Shown piece by piece: positions 47,401 through 58,164 of a stretch of DNA of 64,000 bases. Position 1 is the first letter of the stretch; every line of letters begins with the position of its first letter. The stretch is from Episyrphus balteatus. Its lineage: Eukaryota > Arthropoda > Insecta > Diptera > Syrphidae. The notes under the pieces were generated by a model. The model saw only the letters and a program-made list of their open reading frames with translations. It was not told where the DNA came from and did not search any database. The position numbers and the translations under genes are program-made. The DNA is taken from the NCBI RefSeq assembly GCF_945859705.1, contig NC_079136.1, positions 39,217,307 through 39,281,306 on the forward strand. Direction: 5' to 3'.

Positions 47401-50400
47401 TTTAAAATGGCAATTGACCAGCAAAGACTCTTCTCGAGTAACTAAGGGCCATTTTTTTCACTCGAAGTTAACTTGAGGAATTTTATCTTCAACTTCCGAA
47501 TTCGGTTTTATTCACTCCAAGTTGACGTTTTCAACTTTTGATTCTCAACTAGAGAGTTGATAAACTTTAGGTTTCTCAACTCTTAGGGCGATTTTGTTCA
47601 CTATTGATCAACTTGAAGCAAACTCTCAAGTTGACAAACTTGAGAGTTGACTTTAACTAGAGAGTTAAAACAAAAGTTAAGAATCTATTTTGTTCACTAT
47701 TTTTTTCTTAACTCTCGAGTTTAAAAAACAAAAGTTGGCCAACTTTCAGTTTTGAAAATATCCTTGGGATATTTGTGACAGTAAACACAAAAACTGTAAG
47801 TTTATAATCATATTTTGAATGTTTTACGTCAGTTAGAATTTTATAAAGGTTTGTGTTGTATTTGGTCTTCAAAATGTCGAAGAAAGTAAGTCTGAGAAAG
47901 TAAGTGGAACACCATTGATAAAGAGAGGGTCTACGAAAAAATTTGAAATTTTATATTTTGTTTGTAAAGAGGATAAGTACAGTTTTTGAGGATTCAGTTT
48001 GTTGTCACTTTACTTGTCTGAGAGCAGTCTACATTATTGTTCGATTATGGTTTGGAATTATTTTCCTGATACGGTAATGTTGACATCGTTATGGTATGCA
48101 ATCACTTTGAGTCCATCTGTTTCTAGATCGACTAGTAGTTCATTAACCATCAAGTTCCCACATGAACGGGGAAAGCACCTCTCCTAATAGATATTCTTCC
48201 TGAAAAGACACCTAAAGTTGAGTTTATAATATTTGCTATCAATTCAACACACAAGAGATGGCCAATCATCAAAACATGCCAAACGAAATGACCAAGTAAA
48301 GCTGGCCTAAGCCGGATCCAAAACGTGAACAAAATCTGTGGTCACTGAGAAAATCGCATATTAGCTCCGTAATAGGTGTTCTAACAGGAAACTGAGTCAT
48401 TGGCAGACACGCCGCCTTTTGACTAGACGACTTCTGCTGTTTTGATGAAGAATAAGAGGAAATATTATCAGTTGTTTTCCTGACAGCCATTTCTATCTAA
48501 TCTAACCTAAACATATGCTGTCCTCAAAAAAATACATTCAACATCGACGTTTTGGACAAACACCATACTTCTACATAGTAAAGCACTTGTTCTACCCAGG
48601 CTCCGCTGCAAGTACAGACAACAACACCAGCGTTGAAATAAAAATTTGGTTTAAAATGGCAATTGACCAGCAAAGACTCTTCTCGAGTAACTAAGGGCCA
48701 TTTTTTTCACTCGAAGTCAAACATAACTTGAGGAATTTTATCTTCAACTTCCGAATTCGGTTTTATTCACTCCAAGTTGACGTTTTCAACTTTTGATTCT
48801 CAACTCGAGAGTTGATAAACTTTAGGTTTCTCAACTCTTAGGTCCATTTTTTTCATTCGGAGTTGAACATAACTTTAGGATTTTTATCCTCAACTTCCGA
48901 ATTTGGTTTTATTCACTCCAAGTTGACGTTTTCAACTTTCGATTTTAAACTCGAGAGTTGATCAACTTCCAGTTTTCTCAACTTCCCTAAAAAGTAGAAG
49001 TTTGCCGAGCAAACTTCAGATTTTTTTTTATTTTTCTGTCAAAATTTTGTGCCCTTCTTTAGTTTTGTCATAATAATTTGATATTTTTTTCACAATTTAA
49101 CAAATTAAACACAAAAAAAAAATACAAATATGCTAACGATATGACAAAATAAAATTTTAATTTAAATAAATGACAGTTTTTTTTCCATATTTCATAAATA
49201 TCCCAGGGATATTTTTCAAACTAGAAGCTGGCCAACTTTAGATCTTCAACGGGAGAGTTGAGAAAATAATTAGTGAATAAAAAGGAATCACAACTTGCGT
49301 TTCAACTCTCGAGTTATAGTCAACTCTCAAGTTGGCAAACTCGAGAGTTTGCTTCAAACTTCAAGTTGAGCAATAGTGAAAAAAATGGCCCTTAGAAAAG
49401 TAGAAGTTGGCTGAGGAAACTAGAAATTTTACGAGAAAAATTTTGTGCTCTTTTTTAGTTTTGTTTCAAAAGCTTGTTTTTGCTTTAGATAAATAAACTC
49501 CTGCTCAAAATTAACGCACACATTTTTCGTCTGAAGTTATACCCCTGCATCTTATTTTAAAAGGCTTTAAAATTCTTTGGTGCATTTTTTTGTGTTTTGT
49601 TATTGTTTAGCAAGTCGAAAAAATGCTAAACTGCAACAGTATTATCAACCAAAAAAAAAGATAAACCAAATTTAACAATTCCAGGTCTGAAAACTGATTA
49701 TAAAAAAATTTTTATTTTTAAGAAGAAAAATTTTTTAAAAATGGAAGCGGGTGACGGTTCTTTCTCATAATTGTATGCAATACTTGGTATAGTCTCCTCT
49801 AGCGCATATGACAACCTGGAGTCGTTTGTCCATTCCACTAATTAACTTTTGAAGGTTTTGTTTTAACACTTCTTTCACTGAAGTTTTCAGTTGATCAAGA
49901 CTGCTTGGAGGTGGATTTCGGTCGCGAATGCATCTTTTCAATATTTCCTACACATGTTCTATTGAATTCAAATCCAGATTTCTGTGTGGTTAATCCGAAG
50001 CTGGAATATTAAAATCTTGAAGATATTCTCAAACTACTCTAGCATGCATTATCGTGCATCACACTAAACTGTGGACCAAATCTAGGGGTGATTGGAACCA
50101 GATGTTGTTCGAGGGCATCAGTCAAGTATTTTTGGGTACTTAACTTAGGTCTAGAAAGGCTCGCTAACTCCGTAGGTGTTGTAAAGCAGATTTAACTCCA
50201 TGAAATTTTATGACTCTTCTTTAAAAGGCTCGCGGGTTAACAGACAGACTTCAGCAAATCTCTCCCCAAATCTTCCCGACAAACATATTATTCCATACCT
50301 TTAATTTAAGATCACTATTGTCTCATTTGAGAAAATAACCATGATGCTGTGGCATAAAGTAATAGCAGGACTTTACTTTAAAATAACTAGGATGTGCGTT

Positions 50401-51583
50401 AAATTTGAGCAGGAGTGTACATAAAAATTTGATGTTTTTTTCACAATTTATCAAATTAAACACAAAATAGAATACAAATATGCTATCGATATGACAGATT
50501 GAAATTTTATTTTTAAATGACAGTTTTTGTTCCATATTTCATAACTATCCCAATTGGCCAAGTTTAGATCTTCAACTGGAGAGTTTAGAAAGTAATTAGT
50601 GAATAAAAAGAAATTACAACTTGCGTTTCAACTCTCGAGTTATAGTCAACTCTCAAGTTGGCAAACTCGAGAGTTTGCTTCAAACTTCAAGTTGAGCAAT
50701 AGTGGAAAAAAATGGCCCTAAGGTGTCCCTTTACAAAACAATCATCATCCTAGTCCTGTAATATGGTACAGACGTCCCCTATGCATTGATTAGAGAAGAA
50801 GATACAACAAAGAAGTGCACGGGTTTTACGGGGACACTAACTTGACTAAGAAAGTAAAAGTGCAGCGCGTGAGATGGCTAGGTCACGTTAAGCGTATGGA
50901 CAACATTGCTTTCGCCTCCAAACCATGAGAGTTGAAAGCCAATGTAATCGCTTAAAAAAAATCTTAAGGCTTCCAATCAGTTCCCAGACAGCTAGAAAAG
51001 TTGTATAGGTACCTACTGTGTGCTAGGAGAGATAACATAAATTGTCTGACGTCAAGGAGATGAATAAATGAAGACAATAAATAACCAAAAAGTTTATATA
51101 TTGGAACACAAGGCAGAGGGCCTGTTAAATGTTGAAATTTAGAATGAAACATTCCACTCATTCCGATTGGAAAATTTAATAGGGATGAAAACAGTCAGGA
51201 GAAAAAACAACAAAAGAAAACAAAAGAAATGAAAACTCATGTCAAACTAATTAAAGCCAACCTATTGTTAAGGAACGCGCTCGGGGCAAAGTTTCTATTT
51301 CATTCTTTTCTTTTTTTTTTGTGTGAGACTTCTGCATTAAATTTTGTGTCAAGGACTTTTTTGTTAGCTTATCAGCGCATTGCCACATAAATTAATTTGA
51401 TTAAAATGTAGTAATTATTGTTGTTGTTTTTCTATTTCTAATACTTACAAGACCCTCCAATTCACTGGGAAGTCTCGTATGGAATTTGACTGATGTTCCT
51501 TCGCTGTAGTCGCGTTGTATAAACACCTTTGTACAATTTGTTGACTGAAGTGCTGTCGTCGCTGGAGTCCCTGTTTGTGACAT
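44439..51583 (-). CDS. Golga7: Golgin subfamily A member 7 / Erf4-family protein, complete
   Basis: Three coding exons on the minus strand: 51449-51583, 44643-44795 and 44439-44579, all phase 0, giving 142 residues against about 137 for vertebrate GOLGA7. The protein reads MSQTGTPATTALQ, then TKVFIQRDYSEGTSVKFHTR and LPSELEGL; ERQIFESTINRLNEFFAEAE and CSTYCEGCIGCITAYLVYMC; then KISKFIAAQNERIYNPKGLQ, DPTYRGLRVIEISILDRPGR and T. The family (GCP16/Erf4) is the partner of DHHC9-type palmitoyltransferases that acylate Ras at the Golgi; its conserved cysteines in the middle exon are themselves palmitoylation sites in the mammalian protein. The frame is intact and junctions are canonical, so the gene is probably functional despite a 6.65 kb first coding intron (44796-51448) filled with LINE, Tc1 and TA-flanked elements. 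The symbol is given by family, not by proven orthology. Confidence 0.95.
45147..45690 (+). pseudogene. Non-LTR retrotransposon reverse transcriptase relic
   Basis: With several stops and frame changes it reads FPILKKGDKNTVENYRCI, LLHAIKNMYKNTFGRI, KTDTGIKQGYPLSGLLFSLF and a decayed (Y)ADDL region (TAAAGCCGATGACCTAGTC, about 45468-45486). These are fingers and active-site blocks of LINE reverse transcriptases. The clade cannot be fixed. It is in the Golgin A7 intron, antisense to that gene. A matching C-terminal piece may be 50730-50960. Confidence 0.75.
45880..46500 (+). pseudogene. Second LINE reverse transcriptase relic
   Basis: Fragments KSVETALRTIE and, after frame change, VAFLDIKGTFYNVI resemble the AFLDIEGAFDNV block of R1/Jockey-type reverse transcriptases. 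A following open stretch at 46206-46460 gives DGFETNSCALGSRLLKIQRG. Stops interrupt it. Different in type from the relic at 45147. Confidence 0.55.
46616..48840 (+). repeat. 1.27-kb tandem duplication inside the Golgin A7 intron
   Basis: Copy 1 (46616-47583) and copy 2 (47890-48840) are nearly identical, offset 1274 bp. Copy 2 lacks short segments of copy 1 (for example CCCCTTATTCC and CCTTACTGTGTGCCT) and has a few insertions (GAAAT before GACCAAGT). Both hold a LINE RNase H fragment followed by the start of the TA-flanked element. Confidence 0.9.
46960..47260 (+). pseudogene. LINE ORF2 RNase H/C-terminal relic, copy 1
   Basis: Reads INSTHMRWPIIKTCQTTKLS, WPKPDPKREQNLWSLRKSHI, SSLIGVLTGN and VIGRYAAV, then a DEE-rich remnant, matching the end of R1/Jockey-type LINE ORF2 proteins (SLIGLLTGH...IG.HA). 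A second copy is at about 48230-48500 within the tandem duplication. Confidence 0.65.
48692..49394. mobile_element. TA-flanked element with CTCGAGAGTT-rich interior
   Basis: Ends AGGGCCATTTTTTTCACT and AGTGAAAAAAATGGCCCT, each flanked by TA (CTAAGGGCC ... GGCCCTTAG). The interior is rich in AACTCTCGAGTT-like inverted motifs. A left-end copy lies at 47443 in the tandem duplicate. No transposase; TA duplication points to the Tc1/mariner group. Confidence 0.7.
49395..50722. mobile_element. Second copy of the TA-flanked element, split by a Tc1 insertion
   Basis: The right half (50420-50722, ending AGTGGAAAAAAATGGCCCT) repeats 49065-49394, and 49400-49493 repeats the part before it (TTTTGTGC(T/C)CTT...TTAGTTTTG). 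The join is where the Tc1 element 49496-50417 sits. Confidence 0.7.
49496..50417 (-). mobile_element. Tc1-like DNA transposon, internally deleted, dead transposase
   Basis: Inverted ends AACTCCTGCTCAAAATTAAC and GTTAAATTTGAGCAGGAGTG with TA duplications (49494-49495, 50418-50419). The minus strand between about 50300 and 49770 gives decayed IS630/Tc1 transposase: CTIMHARVV (normally LMHDNARPH), IPASD-PHRNLDLNSIEHV (normally DWPARSPDLNPIEHVW) and ISGMDKRLQVVICARGDYT. At 922 bp it is shorter than an intact Tc1-like element, and the N-terminal DNA-binding part is missing. Confidence 0.85.
50730..50965 (+). pseudogene. LINE ORF2 C-terminal relic
   Basis: Broken frames give SFTKQSSS (from SLYKTIIRPV), ..YGTDVPYALIREED-like, and VQRVRWLGHVKRMDNIAFAS, the block that closes many endonuclease/reverse transcriptase LINE proteins (QRLRWAGHVMRM). 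Antisense to the Golgin A7 gene. Confidence 0.65.
50966..51448 (-). other. 5' end of the Golgin A7 first coding intron
   Basis: No repeat or exon recognised; it begins with the canonical donor GTAAGT at 51443-51448. Confidence 0.5.
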
Positions 51584-52204
51584 CTTGCAGCGGTATATCC
51601 TAAACATTTTCATTAATTCAATTGCAATAAAGTATTTTGATAAAATAAAATTCACATTTTTCATACCGATTACAGCGGAAATTCCTTGAAAAATAACAAA
51701 TTTGTTGGATTTCTTTTTTGGTTTCTGTGGGTGACTATGATTTTTCTTTCTCTGAACTGTGACCAAAATTAGATCTTTTTATTTTTTCGTCACTGACGTT
51801 TATATTGGGAAATGTCAGAAATTGTTTAGAATTGGATAGAAATTATTATGACATTTTACCAAGTTTTAGTTTATTTATGTTTTGAAAATGTAGGTGGCAG
51901 TAGTAAAAAGGTTGAAGTCATGGATGAAAACCAAGTTTAAAAATATTTATGATTAGTACTGTACTACAGATTAGGTTGGTGAATTTACTTAAATTTTTAG
52001 TACAGTACAAACAAAGTTTATGAATAGGAGAATGGTAGAGTTGAAATGTGCTACGGGTAGTCAAAATATGAATTAAGTAGAGGAGTTAGTGAAAGTATTT
52101 TTGTTTATTTGGAATTGTTTTTTTTTCCAATTAACGTGCGAACACCATTTTTTTTATAAAAAACTGAAAACAAATAAATAAATCTCTTTAAAAACTATAA
52201 GGCC
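51584..52204. other. Golgin A7 upstream region
   Basis: Presumed 5' UTR/promoter of the minus-strand gene; no confident promoter element. AT-rich, no other feature. Confidence 0.4.
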
Positions 52205-52993
52205 TTCCCAACTAGCACAACAGCTTCTATAAATTGAAATCTCGCAGGATCTACTTTCTATACAGCTTGTATTGAGCTTGCTTCTGAATTTAACTGCTTA
52301 TAGAAGTTCGGACTTGTTTAAAAACTTCTAATAAGTTGTTTAAATACTGTTAAAGAAACTTAAACGATAAGCCTGTTTAATGAATTTATAGAAGCTTTAC
52401 AGAAGTTACCAAGTTTTGTATTTAATTTTTGGTTTTGATATTAAATAATCTAGCTCGTACACTTTTTGGTTTTGACATTGAATAATTTAGCTCGGACATT
52501 TTTTTGCTATTTGAACTGATTCAGTTTTTGATTTCATCAATGAATATACTAGGATGGCCGAGTGGGTAGAGTGATGGACTACCATCAAGCAGATACGAAG
52601 TTCAATTCCTGGGTGTGGTAAACAAATTATATACTTTAAAAATTATTATTAGTAGATATACTAAAAACGAATGGAATGTTATATATAATATCAGATCAAA
52701 AGATAAAATTCATTCATAAAAAAGAATTCTTTTTTTGTTTTTGTAGTTGTTTTTTTTTTTTTTTAATTGCGATAAAACATGTATTAAAGAGCTATACAAG
52801 CTCTTCCGAAGCTATCTGTCAAACCTCAAAGCTTCTGTAGAGCTTCGGTAAAGCTTCGTTTAAGTTCCTTATAGAGGGTCAAACTTGTATAACGTTCTCC
52901 TTTTTCCATGCCCAACAACCTTACTAAAGTTTAAAAGAAGCTGAAATGTAGCTTTTGTAATACCTTAATCGAAGCTGAAATTTTAGTTGGGAA
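52205..52993. mobile_element. 789-bp TIR element with tRNA-like insert
   Basis: Inverted ends TTCCCAACTA and TAGTTGGGAA; subterminal GAAGCTT/AAGCTTC motifs repeat on both sides (AGAAGCTTTACAGAAG, AGCTTCTGTAGAGCTTC). No transposase. The centre holds the tRNA-like block at 52551-52620. Confidence 0.65.
52551..52620 (+). other. tRNA-like (Leu/Ser-type) sequence, probably a relic or SINE head
   Basis: AGGATGGCCGAGTGGGTAGA has a good A box (TGGCCGAGTGG, 52555-52565) and AGTTCAATTCC (52599-52609) a fair B box. The acceptor ends (GGATGGC, GTGGTA) do not pair and no sound anticodon arm forms, so a working tRNA is unlikely. Confidence 0.45.
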
Positions 52994-54706
52994 CTGAGGT
53001 TTATCTGACTATTGAAAAGTTGGCCCTTAGAGCAATAAAAATAACAAGTTTCTTAATACTAAATTTTTCTTAATTAGGTAATTTAAAAATTAAATATCTA
53101 TTAATGAAAATTAGGTTCTTTTGTCTCTCGAAATAAGGAATTTTAATAAAATAAACAAACATTTGTACATATCTTGAAGGACTCGATTTTTTAGGTCCAT
53201 TTTCTTCATGTAAAATCCTTAATTATTTTACTTTCATAAACGGTGGCGCACGTTCTCATGGACCGGGATAGCAAGGTTAGGTGGTTAAGTGGTTAGGTTG
53301 TAGTGGTTGTCAGGCAAATTACCCGAAACACTTTGACGCCAAGTGATAGTGGGGCGTGCAATGCGGCACTTACGCCAAACGGTTTTTTAGTTCTCCCGGT
53401 TTAAACCGACAAAAAACCGGCTGACAAAAAAAGCGTCGAACAAAAAAAGATCCGACAAAAGACAAAAAACTGAAAACCCTCAAAACTTTCATTCCCTCTT
53501 TCAACTAACCATATTGTAACGTGTTATTCCGGGTTCACAATAAAACTTATTTCGATTTATTTAATCTCCACTTATTTTCCGTTCAAATAAAAACACACTT
53601 TATTTCAACTCAATTTACTTTTATTATTCGCTCAAAAAAGGGGGGGGGGGGGGGCACCCAGGACCCCCCCTTCCTACGCGCATGTTGACAACACAAAGTT
53701 GCCGGTTATAAACCTTAGAGGCGAGTACCCATCAAGTAATCGCTGTAAATATGTTTATTTACAAAAAATGAAAATGAATGCATTCGGAAGAAAATCTCAT
53801 TCAGAAAGAAAATCACAGTTTCATTAGTTGTACCTGTAATATAAAGTCTGTACCTACTTAAAGTCGTGTTCATCCACTGTGTGTGGCATTAATACTTCTT
53901 TTTTTCCGAATCGATCGATACAAATCTAAATGAAAAAAAAAAAAAAAAAACAATACAGACATAGAAACGTATTTTGTTGCGTTTTTCTCATTTTTCTTGT
54001 TACTTTCGTTTTTGATTAATTTTTATAATGTTGAGAGAAAAGTGTTTACCCGTCCTGTAGGTATATAGATACGTCATATGTTTTATTGGTTTGTATATAT
54101 TTTTTCATGAAGATTTAAACTTTTCGTACGAAATGGATAGATGATCATCTGTTGCCGTCGTCGTATCGTCTTGTTGAACGTCATCTTCTCATCATCATAA
54201 TCATATTTCCCTAATTATGTTATCGATAGTGTTTTGATTATCGCTATCTAGGTTACCTACCAGTTAGCGTGCATAATGTATCATTACCATGTTGTGCTTT
54301 GTGCACTTGGTGCATATTTTGGTGCGTGCGAAACGTGTGAACACAAAGTTGTTGTGTTCGATATTGATCTCAACGGAAGGTTAAAGAAAAGTAGTACGTA
54401 ATGTCTTAAGAAATTGAAAGCATTTTTTCGAAAGAACGATAAGAAGCACTAAAATGTATAACGTTTAAATACCCGAAAGATTATTGTCGTTTAAAAGATC
54501 AACACCGATAGCAACGTCTCTGCTCATCACTATTTCTGATTCATTAAAAATTGGTATATTTAGGTATATGATAATATTGATTAGTGAAGAAACAAAACTT
54601 ATGTTTAATCAATTTGAAAATAATAAACATGTGTCTTCTTGAAGGTAGAAGGTGGAAGACACGAACACAAGTGCATTCTGACTATTAAAAAGTTAGTGTT
54701 AACAAT
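52994..54706. other. Intergenic DNA; G15 run
   Basis: No gene. A run of 15 G at 53640-53654 is followed by CCCAGGACCCCCCC, a strong G-rich/C-rich pair. The stretch 53240-53400 (GGTGGCGCACG...GTGGGGCGTGC) is more GC-rich than its surroundings but I do not recognise it. Confidence 0.5.
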
Positions 54707-54893
54707 TCGGGACACATTCGGGACACGTTCGGGACACGTTCGGAACACGTTCGGGACACATTAAAGACACGTTCGGGACACATTCTGGACACGTTCGGGA
54801 CACATTCGGGACACGTTCGGGACACGTTCGGGACACGTTCGGGACACTTTCGGGACACGTTCGGGATACATTCGGGACACGTTCGGGATACAT
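54707..54893. repeat. 11-bp minisatellite (TTCGGGACACG)n
   Basis: About 17 units of GTTCGGGACAC with variants (ATTCGGGACAC, TTCTGGACAC, TAAAGACAC). The Cys/Pro/Val-rich open frame on the minus strand is a by-product. Confidence 0.92.
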
Positions 54894-55912
54894 TTGTGTT
54901 TTTTTAGAACTATGTAAAAGGAAACACTTTCTTTTTCACGGAATTCTTAATTTTTGAGATGAATATTAACACCTACTGGTGTTTTGAGGTGTTACTTCTA
55001 GTGACGCTCACCCCTACTCAAAAAGTATTAATTTTTTCATAAAGCATTATTTAATTTTTATAGTGATGGTTTCGGTTCTCATTCTATGGAACATAATAAA
55101 ATATGTACTTTAAAATAATGTGTCATAAGTACCTATATATTTTTTTTAGCTTGATCAACCATCTTCTCCTACCCCTACTCTTGTACTATGCTTTTGAAAA
55201 AAAAAAAAAAAAAAAAAAAAAATTAAATACAAAATAGAGCACGTATACGCCACAGTGCATGTAAACAGAGGCGGATTTACCAGAAGGCTGGCGGCAGATG
55301 ACTTTTTTCTCCCATTAGTCATTGCACATTCCATATTCTAGACTAAAACAGCAAGTTCGCCGCCCCGCAACTAGTAATCGGCATTTGCGCATTTTTCCCA
55401 TACTTTGTATGAGAAAATCCCCCCTATTACGTAAGTCGTTTGAACGACTTGCTCTGGGAGCTACAATTTGTCTTAAATAAGAAATTTATCTTTGCAGTCC
55501 GATTTGCTCTTCTCCCCTCCTTCCAATGAAACGATAATTGCTTTACTTGCCTCAATTTTGGAACAATATTGTTCGTTTTTTGTGTCGTTTTAATACAAAC
55601 GACTTAAGTAATAGAAGTGAATGTATTCCCCTTTTCCCACTAACAACCTATACATGCCAGTCCAACTACTGGTTGGAGGCTGCGAACTGGCTAGTTTATA
55701 TATAACTTTGTGATTTTTTTGTGTTATTTTAAACCGTGATTTCAATTGTTTTTGTTTTTTTTTTATGAAAATCTAAAAAAAATACGCTAAAATAATATAA
55801 CAATTACACTAATTAAACCATATTTTAACCTTCGTGTTTTTTTTTAATAATCACGTTCCTTAGGAGTTTTCACGTGAGAATGAGAAGGACTAATGAAGCT
55901 ATCATATATGTA

Positions 55913-57264
55913 TGTACATTAGGGTGGGTCAAAAAAATCGAAATTCTTTTTTTTTAAATTGGTACTCCGAAAAATCGATTGCTGGACCCCTCTAGAATAT
56001 ACACACTAAATATGAGCTCTTTATATTAATGGGAAGGTCCATCGCTTTGCAATTTTCCATTTTTACGTCAAGCTTCTACTAAAAAAAATAATTTTATTAT
56101 TAATTGACTTTTTAGCAAATTTCTTTTCATATTCTTGTAGGAAATTGATAGCTCCACAAAAAAGGCCTTATACACTTTTTTCGTTTATCTAACCGTTGAA
56201 TAGATATTTGAGGTCCAAAAATCGAGAAAATCTTTAAAAATTCGTTTTTTGTTCTTAATTTTGTAACAAATTGAAAAATTATAATGATCAAACGCTCAAG
56301 ACATATTCTTGTTGGAAATTGATTGCTCCACAAAAAAGGTCTTATTAACTTTTTTCATTAATCTAACCATTCTAAAGATATTCGAGGTCAAAGTTAAAAA
56401 AAAATATAAAAACATTTTATATTTTAAAAAAATTTCTAATTCACTGAAACTTCATTATTTTCAAATTAGCAAGATATATTCTTGTAGGGGCTTAAACGTT
56501 CTACAAAAAATTCCTTGGAATGAAATTGATTGCTTTAACCGTTTAGAAGATATTCGTATCCAAATCACAATGCATACGGGTCATAAGAAAACTATTGAAA
56601 TCAGTGAGCATTGGTTTGGATACGAATATCTTCTAAACGGTTAAAGCAATCAATTTGATTCCAAGGAATTTTTTGTAGAATGTTTAAGCCCCTACAAGAA
56701 TATATCTTGTTAATTTGAAAATAATGAAGTTTCAGTGAATTAGACATTTTTAAAAAATATAAAATGTTTTTATATTTTTTTTAACTTTGACCTCGAATAT
56801 CTTTAGAATGGTTAGATTGATGAAAAAAGTTACAACCCCTTTTTTGTGGAGCAATCAATTTCCAACAAGAATATGTCTTGCGCGTTTGATCATTATAATT
56901 TTTCAATTTGTTACAAAATTAAGAACAAAAAACGAATTTTTAAAGATTTTCTCGATTTTTGGACCTCAAATATATATTCAACGGTTAGATAAACGAAAAA
57001 AGTGTATAAGGCCTTTTTTGTAGAGCGTTCAATTTCCTACAAGAATATGAAAAGAAATTTGCTAAAAAGTCAATTAATAAAAAAATTATTTTTTTTTTAG
57101 TAGAAGCTTGATGTAAAAATGGAAAATTGCAAAGCGGAGGACCTTCCCATTAATATAAAGAGCTCATATTTGGTTTGTATATTCTAGAAGGGTCTAGCAA
57201 TCGATTTTTTGGAGTACCAAATCAAAAAAAAATTTTCGATTTTTTTGACCCACCCTAATGTACA
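55913..57264. mobile_element. 1352-bp near-perfect palindrome (foldback element)
   Basis: TGTACATTAGGGTGGGTCAA at the left is inverted as TTGACCCACCCTAATGTACA at the right. Arms of about 650 bp face each other around a loop of about 50 bp near 56565-56612. The mirror-image open frames (56127-56333 minus, 56787-57023 plus) are both consequences of the palindrome. TGTACA is itself a palindrome, so the exact border is uncertain. Confidence 0.88.
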
Positions 57265-57589
57265 TATTTGAAAAAGTTGAGGTGAAACCCATGGTTGTAC
57301 AAAAAACCAGCGATTTACCAAACCTATCCGTGTTTAAATGCGAAAATACAGCATAGATTCGGGTAGAAACCGTGACTTTTAAAGAGGAATCTCGTGATTT
57401 TAAGGGGGCAACCAAATCATTAATTTAACCGAACTAACCCTACCCTTGGTAAGAATTGTTGTCCGTATTAAAGTTATTTGAGTTTGTGCTTAGGTATGCC
57501 ATAATGCCCTAATTTACCCTGCTTGTAAAATACAAAAATTATTAGAAAATAACCTCCGTGGGTTCAATTCTAATCTTGTATGAATTTAA

Positions 57590-58060
57590 ACATCGCTGTA
57601 TTAGATTTTAATATTTTTGTAATACATTTTAATATAATTGTATTACATTTTAATATAATAATTGTAGATATGACATTTTAATACAATTGTATTTAAATAT
57701 AATACAAATTTATTAAAAACTAATATAAAAAGTATTAGATTGTAATACAAGAATATTAAATTTTTTTTTAATTTTCAGTAATGAAGTTTGGAAAAAGAAT
57801 ACATTTTATTAACTTTCAATACATTTGGTATTGAATTGAAATATTTTTGTATTATCTTTTAATAAAATTCTTATTAGAAATTAATATAAAAAGATTAAAT
57901 TTTAATATGGAAAACTTGAAATTTAATACATTTGGTATTAAATTCTAATATGAACTGAATTATTTTTTAATACAACTATATTAAGTTTTAATACATTTTG
58001 TATTAACTAAAAAATTTTAATATTTGTCATGTATTAAATTTTCAATACATTTTTTGTGTA
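57590..58060. repeat. TAATAC/GTATTA-rich inverted-motif region
   Basis: Some 20 occurrences of ATTAATA, AATACA or their complements in various orders (AATATAATTGTATTACATTT and so on). Could fold into many small hairpins. No gene. Confidence 0.55.
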
Positions 58061-58164
58061 GTGTAGACCTACATACCTATATGTAACCCAAAAAGTATTA
58101 TAAATTCGGCAAAAACTGAAAAGCCTATACCTTGAAAATTTGTAAATCCGCCTCTGCATGTAAA

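Larger units (their letters stand above)
55266..58156. mobile_element. 2.9 kb non-autonomous hAT element carrying a nested palindrome
   Basis: Ends CAGAGGCGGATTTAC and GTAAATCCGCCTCTG (15 bp, perfect inverted repeat) flanked by perfect 8-bp duplications CATGTAAA (55258-55265, 58157-58164). CAGAG fits the hAT YARNG rule. No transposase frame. Between them are the palindrome 55913-57264 and a TAATAC/GTATTA-rich region at 57590-58060. Confidence 0.9.

Noticed and set aside
52551..52620. Functional tRNA gene
   Set aside because: Acceptor stem ends do not pair and no proper anticodon arm forms; kept only as a tRNA-like relic.
54699..54893. Cys/Pro/Val-rich repeat protein on the minus strand
   Set aside because: Product of an 11-bp minisatellite; no start context, no flanking exon.
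56127..57023. Mirror-image open frames containing SNQFPTRIC
   Set aside because: Again the two arms of a palindrome.
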